Below, one piece after another: positions 35,084 through 43,799 of a stretch of DNA of 64,000 bases (its first letter is position 1; every line of letters starts with the position of its first letter). The stretch spans positions 1-64,000 of the forward strand of contig JAAESI010000047.1 of NCBI GenBank assembly GCA_024229515.1. The letters run 5' to 3'. The notes below the pieces were generated by a model that did no database searches, had not been told where the DNA came from, and saw only the letters and a program-made list of their open reading frames with translations. Position numbers and translations under genes: made by a program. Source of the stretch: Pseudomonadota bacterium (GTDB taxonomy: Bacteria; Myxococcota_A; UBA796; UBA9615).

Positions 35084-37693
35084 CTAGCGGCCGGGGATCC
35101 GCAACCGGCGCCAGCCCAGGTCCAGCAGCAGCAACGCCAACGCGGCCCACAGCAGCATCGCGTGCCGCGCTTCCCGCACGATCCGCTCGGGCGCGTCCGA
35201 ACCGAACACCTCCGCCGGCGTGGGCGCGTACAGCCCGCGGGTCTGCTCCGCGATCCGCCTCAGCGCCCGCGGGTTGAACGTCGCCGCCCGGACCTCCTCG
35301 GGCGGGGTCGCAGCGACCGACGCCAGCAGCTCGCCACCGGGCGCGGGGGGACCGTCACGACCGATCGTGGTGCCCACCGCCGCCGTGCGGATGAGGGCAG
35401 CGCCCGCCTCCGGAAGCTGGACGGTGGCGGCGTACCGGCCCGGCCCGGTGGGGGCCAGGGGCACCGCGTAGGCGTCGCCGTCGGTCGGATCCACGATCGC
35501 CTCGACCACCAGGTCGCCGCGCGGGTTCATCAGCGGGTCCATCGCGTCGTACTCGATCGTCGCGGTCCGGCCCTCGACCCGCGTGCGCAGCGCCAACCGG
35601 TCCGGCGGCTCGGGTCGCAGCAGGGCCTCCACCACGCCTTCCCAGAGCGCGCCGTGCTGCTCCCAGTCCTGCCACTCCTGAGACCAGGCGCCGCCCACAT
35701 CGGAGGTGAACAGCACCACCTGGCCGCGCTTGTAGCGGCCCGCCACGAGCACGGGGTGGCCGTCCGCGGTGGCCAACGCCAGCTCCGTGCCCGGCCGCTG
35801 TTCGCCCCGCACGTAGCCCTTCAGCGCCGGGTACCCCGGATCCTCCGGCAGACGCTCCAGGAAGCGGCTCCCGACCACCGGGTGGACGTCGAACTCCTTG
35901 TCGATCTTGTTGGTCCGTGTGACCTGCATCATCTCGTCGAGGAACAACTGCGGGAGCTGGTCGAATCGCTTGGCGTAGTAGGCGCGGCCGCCCCCCGCCT
36001 CGGCGATGCGCTCCATCTCGGACCGATCCGAGTCCGCCGACACCGCGATGGTGCTGACCGTGATGCGCCGCCGCAGCATGGCCGTCACCACGTCGCCGTG
36101 GCGGGCGAACGTGGTCGTCGACTGGCCGTCCGACAGCAGCACCACGTGCTTGACGAGGGCGTCGTCGGCCTTCAGCGCGTCGTAGGCCTGCTGGAGCGCG
36201 TGGTAGATGCTCGTGCCGCCGCGCACCCGGACCTGAGACAGCGCCCCGATCACCGGGTCACTGCCCATGAAGTCCGACAGCGGGTGCACCCAGTGGGGCA
36301 GGTCCGAGAAGCCGAGGATCCCCACCCGGCCGCCCTCGGGCAGCAGGTACAGGCTCTGCGCCAACGCCGCCGCGGCGAGCTCGAACTTCGCGCCGTTGGC
36401 CATCGAGTCGGAGGTGTCGAGGCAGTAGACGACCGACAGCGGAGCCCGCTGTTTCTTCTTCGTCTTGGGGAACTTCACCGGGAGGATCTCGGCCAGCACC
36501 TCGGTCTGCGTCTCGTCCGTCACGAGCCCCTGCTGGCCGCCCGTCATCAGCAGCCGTCCGCCGCCGCCCACGTAGTCCACGAGGCCGCGGGTGCGCTTCC
36601 CGTCCAGCGCCTTCAGGTCCGGGTCCAGCACCACGACCATCGAGTGATCGTCGTACGGCGGCGCCGGCAGCTCCGTGCGGGCCTCCACCCGAAGCTCGGG
36701 CACGTACCCCGCCACCGCCGCCCGCAGCGCTCGAGCCTGCTCCGAGGGGCCCACCACCAACGCGGTGGGGCGCGGCTTGACCCGCAGCCGCGCGAGGCCG
36801 ACGTCGTCGTCCGGCCGAGCGTCGCCAGCCACCGCAAGCTCCACCCGGAGGTCGTGCACGCCGCCCCGATCGGGGGTGAACGTCAGGGTCTCGGTGTGAG
36901 GCCCCGGGCCGAAGCCGACGGACGCCGTCGCCACCGAGCGGCCGTTGGCCAACAGCGTCAGCTCGCCCGTCACCGGGGCGTTGCTGTCGAGATGGGCCTC
37001 CACGGTCACCTCGTCGCCGTGCAGCTGGTCCTGCAGGGGCACCAGCCGAACCACGCCCGTGCGCAGCGCGGGGGGGCCCAGGGGCACCACGTGCACCGGG
37101 ATGTCGCGCGCCGAGGCGACCCGCAGCGCTTCATCCACCCGCCCTCGGGTGGCCGCGCCGTCGGACAGCAGCACCAACTCCCGGTGCCGGGCCTCGGGCA
37201 GGTTCGCGAGCCCCACCTCCAGGGCGCTGCGCAGATCCGTGCCCGCGGAGGCGCCCGCTCGCGGCGCGGTCCTCACGGCGGATGCCAGGTCCCCACCGCG
37301 CAAGGTCGGCGCCGCCTCCCCGGCGAGCGCCTCGAGGCCGATCAGCTCGGTCACCTCCCCCGCCAGCACCGCCCGGACCGGCACGTCGGCCGCCTCCCCC
37401 ATCGCTTGCTGCAGCCACGTGGCCGCCGCCTCGGTGCGGGTCGGATCGAGCGACGTGGACGCATCGACGACGAACACCGCCGACCGATCCGGCACCGTCG
37501 TCTCCACGAACGGCTGCGCCAGCGCGAGCACCAGCACGGCGAACGCGACCCCCCGCAGCAGCATCGCGCCGAAGCTGCGCCACGCGGGGTGTCCGGCCGG
37601 GGACCGCTCGCGCAGCAACGCCAGGAGCGGGAGCAGCAGGAGCGCCCACAACGCCGACGGAGCGGCCAACTGCCAGGAGCTGAGGTCGATCAT
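35084..37693 (-). CDS. Double VWA-domain membrane protein (BatA/B-like), last gene of MoxR operon
   Basis: 869 residues from the ATG at 37693, which overlaps the TGA of the upstream gene (ATGA). Two N-terminal helices (about 9-25 and 36-60) precede a first VWA-like domain with AVFVVDASTSLD. In the middle, a second and better VWA domain has VVYCLDTSDSM (the DxSxS metal site) and VVLLSDGQST. A GATase1-like segment (PPYDDHSMVVVLDPD..) lies between. One C-terminal helix (LLWAALALLLLDLGWRRL) closes it. It should sit in the inner membrane with most mass periplasmic. It is the last gene after the DUF4175-like, MoxR, DUF58 and BatA genes; such operons are thought to build a chaperone-like envelope complex. 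Confidence 0.85.
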   Translation of the reverse strand: MIDLSSWQLAAPSALWALLLLPLLALLRERSPAGHPAWRSFGAMLLRGVAFAVLVLALAQPFVETTVPDRSAVFVVDASTSLDPTRTEAAATWLQQAMGEAADVPVRAVLAGEVTELIGLEALAGEAAPTLRGGDLASAVRTAPRAGASAGTDLRSALEVGLANLPEARHRELVLLSDGAATRGRVDEALRVASARDIPVHVVPLGPPALRTGVVRLVPLQDQLHGDEVTVEAHLDSNAPVTGELTLLANGRSVATASVGFGPGPHTETLTFTPDRGGVHDLRVELAVAGDARPDDDVGLARLRVKPRPTALVVGPSEQARALRAAVAGYVPELRVEARTELPAPPYDDHSMVVVLDPDLKALDGKRTRGLVDYVGGGGRLLMTGGQQGLVTDETQTEVLAEILPVKFPKTKKKQRAPLSVVYCLDTSDSMANGAKFELAAAALAQSLYLLPEGGRVGILGFSDLPHWVHPLSDFMGSDPVIGALSQVRVRGGTSIYHALQQAYDALKADDALVKHVVLLSDGQSTTTFARHGDVVTAMLRRRITVSTIAVSADSDRSEMERIAEAGGGRAYYAKRFDQLPQLFLDEMMQVTRTNKIDKEFDVHPVVGSRFLERLPEDPGYPALKGYVRGEQRPGTELALATADGHPVLVAGRYKRGQVVLFTSDVGGAWSQEWQDWEQHGALWEGVVEALLRPEPPDRLALRTRVEGRTATIEYDAMDPLMNPRGDLVVEAIVDPTDGDAYAVPLAPTGPGRYAATVQLPEAGAALIRTAAVGTTIGRDGPPAPGGELLASVAATPPEEVRAATFNPRALRRIAEQTRGLYAPTPAEVFGSDAPERIVREARHAMLLWAALALLLLDLGWRRLRIPGR

Positions 37694-39678
37694 CGGGTGT
37701 ACAGCCCGAACTCGCCGAGCAGCACGGCGCCGGTGCCGAGCGCCAGCAGCAGCCACAGCGGGTTGCGGTCGGGCTCCTCGTCCGCCACGAGCACGGGGGG
37801 CGGCTCGATGCGAGCGCCGTCGTGGGCGGGAAGCGATGCCAGCGACGACTCCGAGTTGTCCCCCAGGTTCACCGCCACGTCGTAGCTCCAGCCGGGCCCG
37901 TCCAGCCGCCACAGCCCGGGGTGCGGCAGGCGGAGGGGACGGGGTCCGTCGCCCACCGCCCAGCGGGTCGTCGCGCGTTGGGCGCCGCGCTCATCGTCCT
38001 GCGCGAGGGCCACGGCCTGCTGACCCAGATCCGTCAGCCCGATCCAGGCGCCGACCTCGTCATCCCCGCCGGCGCTCGCGGCCACTTCGTCGTTCGTCTC
38101 CGCGCGAGGCGCCCCCGAGACTCCGTCGGGCCCCACCCAGAGGGGGTCTCCCAACGCGTGGCGCCCGCCCGGAGGCTGGCCCACGGCCCGTCCGTCCCGC
38201 ATCCACAGCAGCGTGTTGACCATCGTCTGGGGGAACGCCAACCGCAGCGGCAGGTCCGAGGCTCCGAAGTCGAAGCCCCAGCCGACGGACCGCCCCGACG
38301 CAGTCTCCCGAGCCAGCGCAAGCGGGCCCGCCGGCGAGCCGATGAGGCGCACGTCGTCGGGCCCCGCGGTCAACACCGCGCTCGTCTGGACATGGAGGTC
38401 GCGAAGCACCAGCCCCTTGAACAGGGGGTGGTCATGGTTCCAGTCGGTCACCGCCGGCGCCGCCACCATCCGCTCCACCGCGAAGGGACCGCCGGCCGGG
38501 GGAGCGACGTAGAAGGCCCGCGCGGGCTGCCTGCCGTTGGGCACGAAGCCGTCGAGGAAGACCACGTCGTAGGCATCCGCCGAACCCGCCCGGCGGCTCC
38601 ACGCGGCCGGCTTGATGCGGTCCACCGACGCACCCGGGAGCAGGCTCAGCACCCGCTCGAGGAAGCGGTTGCCGTCGGTCACCAGGAGCACCGAGATCGG
38701 CGTCACCGGCTGCACCCAGGCGTAGGCCCGGTCGTCCGCCGCGAGCGCGTCGTGGCTACCGTCCTCGAAGGTGATCCGGCGCAGCACGGCCTCGATGCCG
38801 GAGCCGTCCAGGGGCCGGAAGCGGTACCGGCGGACGACCTCCGCTCCCGGGGCGAGCATGACGGTCGCCTGGCCGAGGATCGAATCGACGGTCTCGAGGC
38901 GAAGCTCCACCTCCGCCGGCGAGGTCGACCGGTTGCTGAGGCGGACCACCGCCTCTTCTTCGGCCGGGATGCCCTCGCTGGCGCGCAGGTCGAAGGCGGT
39001 GATGGCAACGTTGGCGCGGGGCTCGAAGGGGGCCCGGATGACGATCCGATCGGTGGCGAGCGCGCCGGCGTCGGCGGCGTCGGTGAAGACCTCGACCAGC
39101 GCCCCCGGCGGGCTCATGGCGACGGCGGCGGACAGATCGGCGGTGACCCCGTCGACGTCCAACAGCCGCAGCGCGAGCGCCACCCGCTCGCGGTCCAGCC
39201 CCACCGGTGCCAGCAGCTCCGGCGTGGACGACGCGCCGATGACGCCGACGGAGACCCGCGGATCCAGGCCCGCGAGCTCGTCGCGCAACAGCCGCCCCAC
39301 GCGATCGATCCGAGTGCGGCCGTCGGCGTCCACCGCCCCCATCGACAGGGAACGATCGACCACCCAGACGCGCTCCAGGATCACGCCGTCGGCGAGCTGC
39401 TCCGCGGCCGTGTCCTCGTCGTCGTCCTTGCGGGGGTCGCCCAACGCCAGCGCCAGCGCCACCACCGCGGCCAACTGGAGCGCCACCATGAGCAGCTCCT
39501 TGAGCAGCGGGTTGCGCCGCTTGGGGAGCACCTTGTCCCACAGCACGTGGCTGCTCACCTCGACCACGGGGGGGCGGGGACGGAGCAGGAAGTACAGGAT
39601 CACCAGCGCCGCGCCGATCCCCGCGACGAGCGCCACCTGCCCCGCCGGCAGGCCCTGGAAGGTCCAGCCCTCAGGCAA
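37690..39678 (-). CDS. BatA-type aerotolerance-regulator membrane protein with VWA-like domain
   Basis: 662 residues. The N-terminus (two helices separated by the RPRPPVVEVSSHVLWDKVLPKRRNPLLKELLM loop) is the BatA-type N-terminal membrane region. A VWA-like domain follows: VWVVDRSLSMGAVDADG, in which the metal motif reads DRSLS, and VEVFTDAADAG. The rest is beta-rich with a GATase1-like core (VLLVTDGNRFLERVL), and a C-terminal helix ends ..GEFGLYTR. It overlaps the DUF58 gene by 8 bp at its start and the next VWA gene by 4 bp at its end. Membrane and periplasmic location follow from topology; the cargo of the MoxR complex is unknown. Confidence 0.85.
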   Translation of the reverse strand: MPEGWTFQGLPAGQVALVAGIGAALVILYFLLRPRPPVVEVSSHVLWDKVLPKRRNPLLKELLMVALQLAAVVALALALGDPRKDDDEDTAAEQLADGVILERVWVVDRSLSMGAVDADGRTRIDRVGRLLRDELAGLDPRVSVGVIGASSTPELLAPVGLDRERVALALRLLDVDGVTADLSAAVAMSPPGALVEVFTDAADAGALATDRIVIRAPFEPRANVAITAFDLRASEGIPAEEEAVVRLSNRSTSPAEVELRLETVDSILGQATVMLAPGAEVVRRYRFRPLDGSGIEAVLRRITFEDGSHDALAADDRAYAWVQPVTPISVLLVTDGNRFLERVLSLLPGASVDRIKPAAWSRRAGSADAYDVVFLDGFVPNGRQPARAFYVAPPAGGPFAVERMVAAPAVTDWNHDHPLFKGLVLRDLHVQTSAVLTAGPDDVRLIGSPAGPLALARETASGRSVGWGFDFGASDLPLRLAFPQTMVNTLLWMRDGRAVGQPPGGRHALGDPLWVGPDGVSGAPRAETNDEVAASAGGDDEVGAWIGLTDLGQQAVALAQDDERGAQRATTRWAVGDGPRPLRLPHPGLWRLDGPGWSYDVAVNLGDNSESSLASLPAHDGARIEPPPVLVADEEPDRNPLWLLLALGTGAVLLGEFGLYTR

Positions 39679-40528
39679 GGAGCCGCTCCGCCCGCATCGT
39701 GCGCAAGACCATCTCCTCGAAGGGCTGGTCGCTGCGTCCGTGCGCGTAGAACAGGTTGTGGCCGCGGGCGTAGCTCTGGAGCGCCTCGCCGTGGTCCAGG
39801 AACGCCTTCTTGTAGGCCTGGGCGATGCGGTCGGTGACCCGGACGCGCATGCGGCGGCCGGTCTCCCGGTCCTTCAGCACGATCTCGCCGCGCAGCGGCG
39901 CCTCCGCCTCCTCGGGCGAGGAGATCTGCAGGATCCCCACCTCGTAGCGGGCGTGGCGGAGCAGGTCGAGGGCCCGACCCCAGCCCGAGGGGGCCAGGAA
40001 GTCGGAGATGACGAGGGCGATGCCGCGCGACCGGGACACCCCCGCGAATGCCTTCGCCGTGGCCTCCAGGTCGGTCTCCTCCTGGGCCCCGATGCCGTCG
40101 AGGTACCGGAGGATCTGAACCGCCTGCGCCTTGTGCCGGGGCGGCGACATCGGCGGCTGCAGCCCACCCCCGAACGGCCACACGTGCACGCGATCCAGGT
40201 GCGCGAGGGCGACGTAGGCCAGCGCCGTGGCGACCTCGTGGGCGTACTTGCTCTTGGCCGGCCCCATCGACCCGGAGCAGTCCACCAGCAGGTGGAGGTT
40301 CAGCTCCGTCTCCTCCTCGGCGAGCCGCACCATCAGCCGATCCATGCGGCCGTAGAGGTTCCAGTCGATGTCCTTGAAGTCGTCACCGGGCGTGTACGGA
40401 CGGTGGTCCGCAAAGTCGATGCCACGCCCCAGCTTCTTGCTCCGGTTCAGCGCGCTGAAGCGGCCCGTGTGGACCCGGCGCGCGACGACCCGGAGGAACT
40501 CGAGCTTCCTCAGGAAGTCCGGGTTCAA
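39671..40528 (-). CDS. DUF58 (VWA-like) protein
   Basis: 285 residues. The DUF58 core motif is plain: RPYTPGDDFKDIDWNLYGRMDRLMVRLAEEETELNLHLLVDCSGSMG in shorter blocks, i.e. the GDD..IDW segment followed by a VWA-type LLVDCSGSM metal motif. Later strands IALVISDFLAP and VGILQISSPEE fit the VWA fold. It overlaps the MoxR gene by 4 bp (40525-40528) and the BatA gene by 8 bp, so the complex is surely made in fixed ratio. DUF58 proteins are standard soluble partners of MoxR ATPases. Confidence 0.92.
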   Translation of the reverse strand: MNPDFLRKLEFLRVVARRVHTGRFSALNRSKKLGRGIDFADHRPYTPGDDFKDIDWNLYGRMDRLMVRLAEEETELNLHLLVDCSGSMGPAKSKYAHEVATALAYVALAHLDRVHVWPFGGGLQPPMSPPRHKAQAVQILRYLDGIGAQEETDLEATAKAFAGVSRSRGIALVISDFLAPSGWGRALDLLRHARYEVGILQISSPEEAEAPLRGEIVLKDRETGRRMRVRVTDRIAQAYKKAFLDHGEALQSYARGHNLFYAHGRSDQPFEEMVLRTMRAERLLA

Positions 40529-41493
40529 GACGAGACGCTGTCCAGGATTCCCGCGACGACGCGATCGGTGGGCACGCCCTCGGCCTCACCCTCGAAGTTG
40601 AGGATGACGCGGTGGCGCAGGGCGGGACGGGCGACCGCCCGCACGTCGTCGACCGAGGAGTTGGCGCGGCCCTGCAGCAGGGCCCGAATCTTCGCCGCCA
40701 GCAGCAACGCCTGGGCGCCACGCGGGGAGGCGCCGTAGCGCACGTACTGCTTCGTGATGTCGGGGGCATCGGAGCGCTGCGGATGCGACGCGAGCACGAG
40801 CTTGATCGCGTAGTCCGTCACGTCCTGCTTGGTCAGCACCTCGCGCGCCAGGGCGCCCATCGCCAGCAGCGTCGGGGCGTCGCACACCGGCTTCACCTCG
40901 GGCGTCTGGTTGGTCGTCGTGCGGCTCATGATCTCGCGCATCTCCTCCAGATCCGGGAAGTCGACTTGGAGCTTGAAGAAGAAGCGGTCCAGCTGCGCTT
41001 CGGGCAGCGGGTAGGTGCCGTCCATCTCCAGCGGGTTCTGGGTCGCCACGACGAAGAACGGCTTGGGCAGGGGGTACGTCTCGCCGACGATCGTGACCTG
41101 CCGCTCCTGCATCGCCTCCAGCATCGCGGACTGCGTCTTGGGGGTGGCGCGGTTGACCTCATCGGCCAGCACCACCTGGTGGAAGATCGGCCCCTTGTGG
41201 AGGTCGAAGCGCTTGCCCCCGTCCTCGGTCTCCACCACCAGCTTCGTGCCGGTGATGTCCGCCGGCATCAGGTCGGGGGTGAACTGGATGCGCGCGAAGT
41301 CCAGGCCGAGGGCATCGCCCACGCTCTTGACCAGCAGCGTCTTGCCCAGTCCGGGCACGCCCTCGAGCAGGATGTTCCCGCCCGCGACGAGCCCCGTGAG
41401 GCACCCCCGAACCACCGGCCGCATGCCGACGATGACCTCTCCAATCGCCTGCTCGATGCGAGCAAACGTCTCCCGAAACTGCTGCGGATCCAT
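40525..41493 (-). CDS. MoxR-family AAA+ ATPase
   Basis: 322 residues. Walker A is GVPGLGKTLL (Lys51), Walker B VVLADEVNRA (Asp111-Glu112), followed by QSAMLEAMQERQVTI and the sensor segment FFVVATQNPLEMDGTYPLPEAQLDRFFFK, all typical for MoxR. A C-terminal lid begins around residue 230 with PRGAQALLLAAKIRALL. MoxR ATPases act as chaperones that mature protein complexes with VWA partners, here those encoded downstream. It starts 20 nt after the DUF4175-like gene. Confidence 0.96.
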   Translation of the reverse strand: MDPQQFRETFARIEQAIGEVIVGMRPVVRGCLTGLVAGGNILLEGVPGLGKTLLVKSVGDALGLDFARIQFTPDLMPADITGTKLVVETEDGGKRFDLHKGPIFHQVVLADEVNRATPKTQSAMLEAMQERQVTIVGETYPLPKPFFVVATQNPLEMDGTYPLPEAQLDRFFFKLQVDFPDLEEMREIMSRTTTNQTPEVKPVCDAPTLLAMGALAREVLTKQDVTDYAIKLVLASHPQRSDAPDITKQYVRYGASPRGAQALLLAAKIRALLQGRANSSVDDVRAVARPALRHRVILNFEGEAEGVPTDRVVAGILDSVSS

Positions 41494-41513
41494 CGAATCT
41501 CCTGGGGGACGAG

Positions 41514-43349
41514 CTATTGGTCGTCCGAGCCCGGCTTGATCGCCTCGAAGTAACTCTGCGCGTAATCGCGGAACAGCGGCGGCAGGCTGTCCCGGTTGCT
41601 GACCATCAGCTCCTCCGCCTCGGCGAAGTAGTCGACGACCACGTCATCTGCTTCTGTCGCGGGCCCCGCCTGCACCTTGTGGCGCGCGATGCGGTCGAAC
41701 ACCGCCTCCCGCTGCTCCGGGGGAAGCCGCCCCTGGGCCAACTGCGTCAGCGCCTGCTCCAGCGGCCCCTGCGACGCCGCCTCCGGGGAGACGACCTTGT
41801 CCAGGAGCGCAGCCAGGCCGCCGGTGGCGTTGGGGTTGCCCGTGCCCGCGCCGGAGGCGCCCGCCTCGGTGCCGGTACCCGCGGGGCCCTTCATGGCCAT
41901 CGCATCCTCCGACACTGGCCCCTTCTTCATGCTGCCGCCCTGCTCGGGGCCGGGACCTTCGCCCTCGCCCACCATCTCCGAGGGCGCCTCGCCCTCGTGG
42001 CGCTTGCTGTCGTCCATCTCCTCGAAGCCCGACTCCTCCATGGAGTTGCTCTTGTCGGCGACGCCGTCGCCCGGGTCGACGTTGACCTCACGGCCGTTCT
42101 TCTTGCCCGGCTTCTTGTCCTTGGTGGACCGGCCCATGGCGGCGTCCGAGACGATCTCGCGAACGTCCTTCACGAAGTCCTGCAGGAACTGGTTGAACGA
42201 CTCCCGCTTGTCATGACCGAGGTCATGCTCGCCCATGCCTTCTTCGGACAGGTCGCGGCGGATGACGTCCTGGATGTCCTGGCTGGGGTCGTCCACCGAC
42301 TCCGCCCCGTACTCGCCGAAAGCGTCCCGCACCGGATCCTCGCCGCCGGCGAAGTCGCGCATGTCCGTCCCCTCGGTGGGGTTGGTCCACTCGTCCCCGT
42401 GGGCCTCGTGGGCGGCGTCGATCTCGTCCTTCTGGCTGTACTCGAACTCGTCCAGGAGCTTCTGTGCGGTGCGGCTGTGGTCGAACAGCTGGGACACCAG
42501 CTCGTCCGTCTCGGCGTCGGTCAGCCGCAGCTGCTCGAGCGTCGACTCCTCCAACCGTTCGAGGTCCTCGGCGGTGATGAGGTCGTTGTCGACGACGGCG
42601 TCCAGCTCCTCGGGGAGCTCCGGTTCGTCCAGCTCCGGCTCGACGAACCCCTCGTCCTCCTCCGGCTTGATCCGACGCGCGACGCGCTCGCGGAGCTCCT
42701 CTTCCCGCGCCTGGATCTGGCGGATGGTCCGCTCCAGGTCCGTCAGCAGGCGCACCGCCTCCTTGTCCCCCAGCTCCTCCATGCGAAGCCGGTCGGCCTC
42801 GATGAGGGCGAGGAGGTCGTCCGCGGCGGTGGGCTCGGGCTCGGGCTCGGGCTCGGCCGGGCCCAGGCGCCACGTCAGGGACGCGCCGCCGATGAGGAGG
42901 AACAACGCCAAGAGGGCCGCGAGGCGGGCGAATGTGCGGCCCGTCCAGGGAACGCCGAAGGCGGCGGCGGGGGCGGCGGCAGCGGCGAACGCGGCGGCGT
43001 CCTCCCGCTGCAGGGCGGCCATCGGGGACGGGTCGGCGGCGAACTCGAGCGCGGTGCCGAGGCGGTCGGCGTAGCCCGCTCGGCGATCCAACTCCGAGGC
43101 CGCGACCGCGCCCGGGATGGGCCGCAAGACGGCGACGGCGGCCGCGATCGGGAGCAACAGGAGCCACGCCGCGAGCCACGGCCAGTGGACGATCCCGAGC
43201 CCCCCGCGGGTCACCTCCAGGACGAGGGCCGTCGCGGAGGCCCCGATCAGGGCTGCAGCCAGCGCCGTGAGCGCGGCTGAACCCGCCCGAGCCCGCTTCC
43301 AGGCTCGACCAGCAGATCGCGCTACGCTTTCGATCCCTCGGAGCATCAC
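41514..43349 (-). CDS. Large acidic membrane protein (DUF4175-like), first gene of MoxR operon
   Basis: 611 residues (ATG at 43349, or the next codon at 43346). Helices at about 24-45, 51-72 and 140-158 anchor it. Between the second and third helix lies the typical RRAGYADRLGTALEF segment seen in DUF4175-like proteins near MoxR genes. The rest is a long, highly charged, Glu/Asp-rich region with coiled-coil potential (residues about 190-330) and a Gly/Pro-rich low-complexity part, then a helical C-terminus PLEQALTQLAQGRLPPEQREAVFDRIARHKV. Probably the membrane scaffold or substrate-facing subunit of the MoxR complex. On its promoter strand TTGACA (43384-43379) is a possible -35. Confidence 0.72.
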   Translation of the reverse strand: MMLRGIESVARSAGRAWKRARAGSAALTALAAALIGASATALVLEVTRGGLGIVHWPWLAAWLLLLPIAAAVAVLRPIPGAVAASELDRRAGYADRLGTALEFAADPSPMAALQREDAAAFAAAAAPAAAFGVPWTGRTFARLAALLALFLLIGGASLTWRLGPAEPEPEPEPTAADDLLALIEADRLRMEELGDKEAVRLLTDLERTIRQIQAREEELRERVARRIKPEEDEGFVEPELDEPELPEELDAVVDNDLITAEDLERLEESTLEQLRLTDAETDELVSQLFDHSRTAQKLLDEFEYSQKDEIDAAHEAHGDEWTNPTEGTDMRDFAGGEDPVRDAFGEYGAESVDDPSQDIQDVIRRDLSEEGMGEHDLGHDKRESFNQFLQDFVKDVREIVSDAAMGRSTKDKKPGKKNGREVNVDPGDGVADKSNSMEESGFEEMDDSKRHEGEAPSEMVGEGEGPGPEQGGSMKKGPVSEDAMAMKGPAGTGTEAGASGAGTGNPNATGGLAALLDKVVSPEAASQGPLEQALTQLAQGRLPPEQREAVFDRIARHKVQAGPATEADDVVVDYFAEAEELMVSNRDSLPPLFRDYAQSYFEAIKPGSDDQ

Positions 43350-43385
43350 CTTCCGATCAACCCATCCGGTACAACTGTGTCAAGC

Positions 43386-43799
43386 ATGAATCCATTGTTT
43401 CCACGCGCGCGGAGCCAACGGGGGCGCGTGACGCTACCAGCCGCGCTCATCGCCGTGGGGCTGGGTCTGGGGGTCTACGCCGCGCTCAAGTATGGGCCGG
43501 TGTACAGCGATTTCCTGCGCATCCAGGCCCTGGTGGGGGAAGCCGGCCAGCGGGCGGTGACCGACGGCCGCCTGGATTCGGCCCAGAGTTGGTTCAACGA
43601 GCGCACCGACGCGGAAGGTTTCGCCTGGCTCCAGAGCGATGCGCTGTTCTGGGAGCGCATCGACCGCGAACACGTCGACGTGGGCGTGCGCTACGAGGTC
43701 CGGGTGGACCACCTGCTGCTGGGCGGGCACAGCCTGGAGCTGGACTATTACTGCACCGCTACCCTCAGCGGCTGCGCGCCCTTCGTCCCTCGCTGGTGA
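43386..43799 (+). CDS. Small single-pass membrane protein, DUF4845/pilin-like
   Basis: 137 residues from the ATG at 43386 (a GTG three codons earlier is possible). A basic N-terminus (RARSQRGR) precedes one helix (VTLPAALIAVGLGLGVYAAL), then about 100 soluble residues with DGRLDSAQSWFNER, WERIDREHVDVGVRYEVRVDHLLLG and a final CTATLSGC pair that could form a disulfide. The layout is like DUF4845 or minor-pilin-type proteins with a class-III-like N-terminal helix, but no processing motif is evident. It is divergent from the MoxR operon and overlaps the end of the frameshifted signalling gene by 35 bp. Confidence 0.65.
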   Translation: MNPLFPRARSQRGRVTLPAALIAVGLGLGVYAALKYGPVYSDFLRIQALVGEAGQRAVTDGRLDSAQSWFNERTDAEGFAWLQSDALFWERIDREHVDVGVRYEVRVDHLLLGGHSLELDYYCTATLSGCAPFVPRW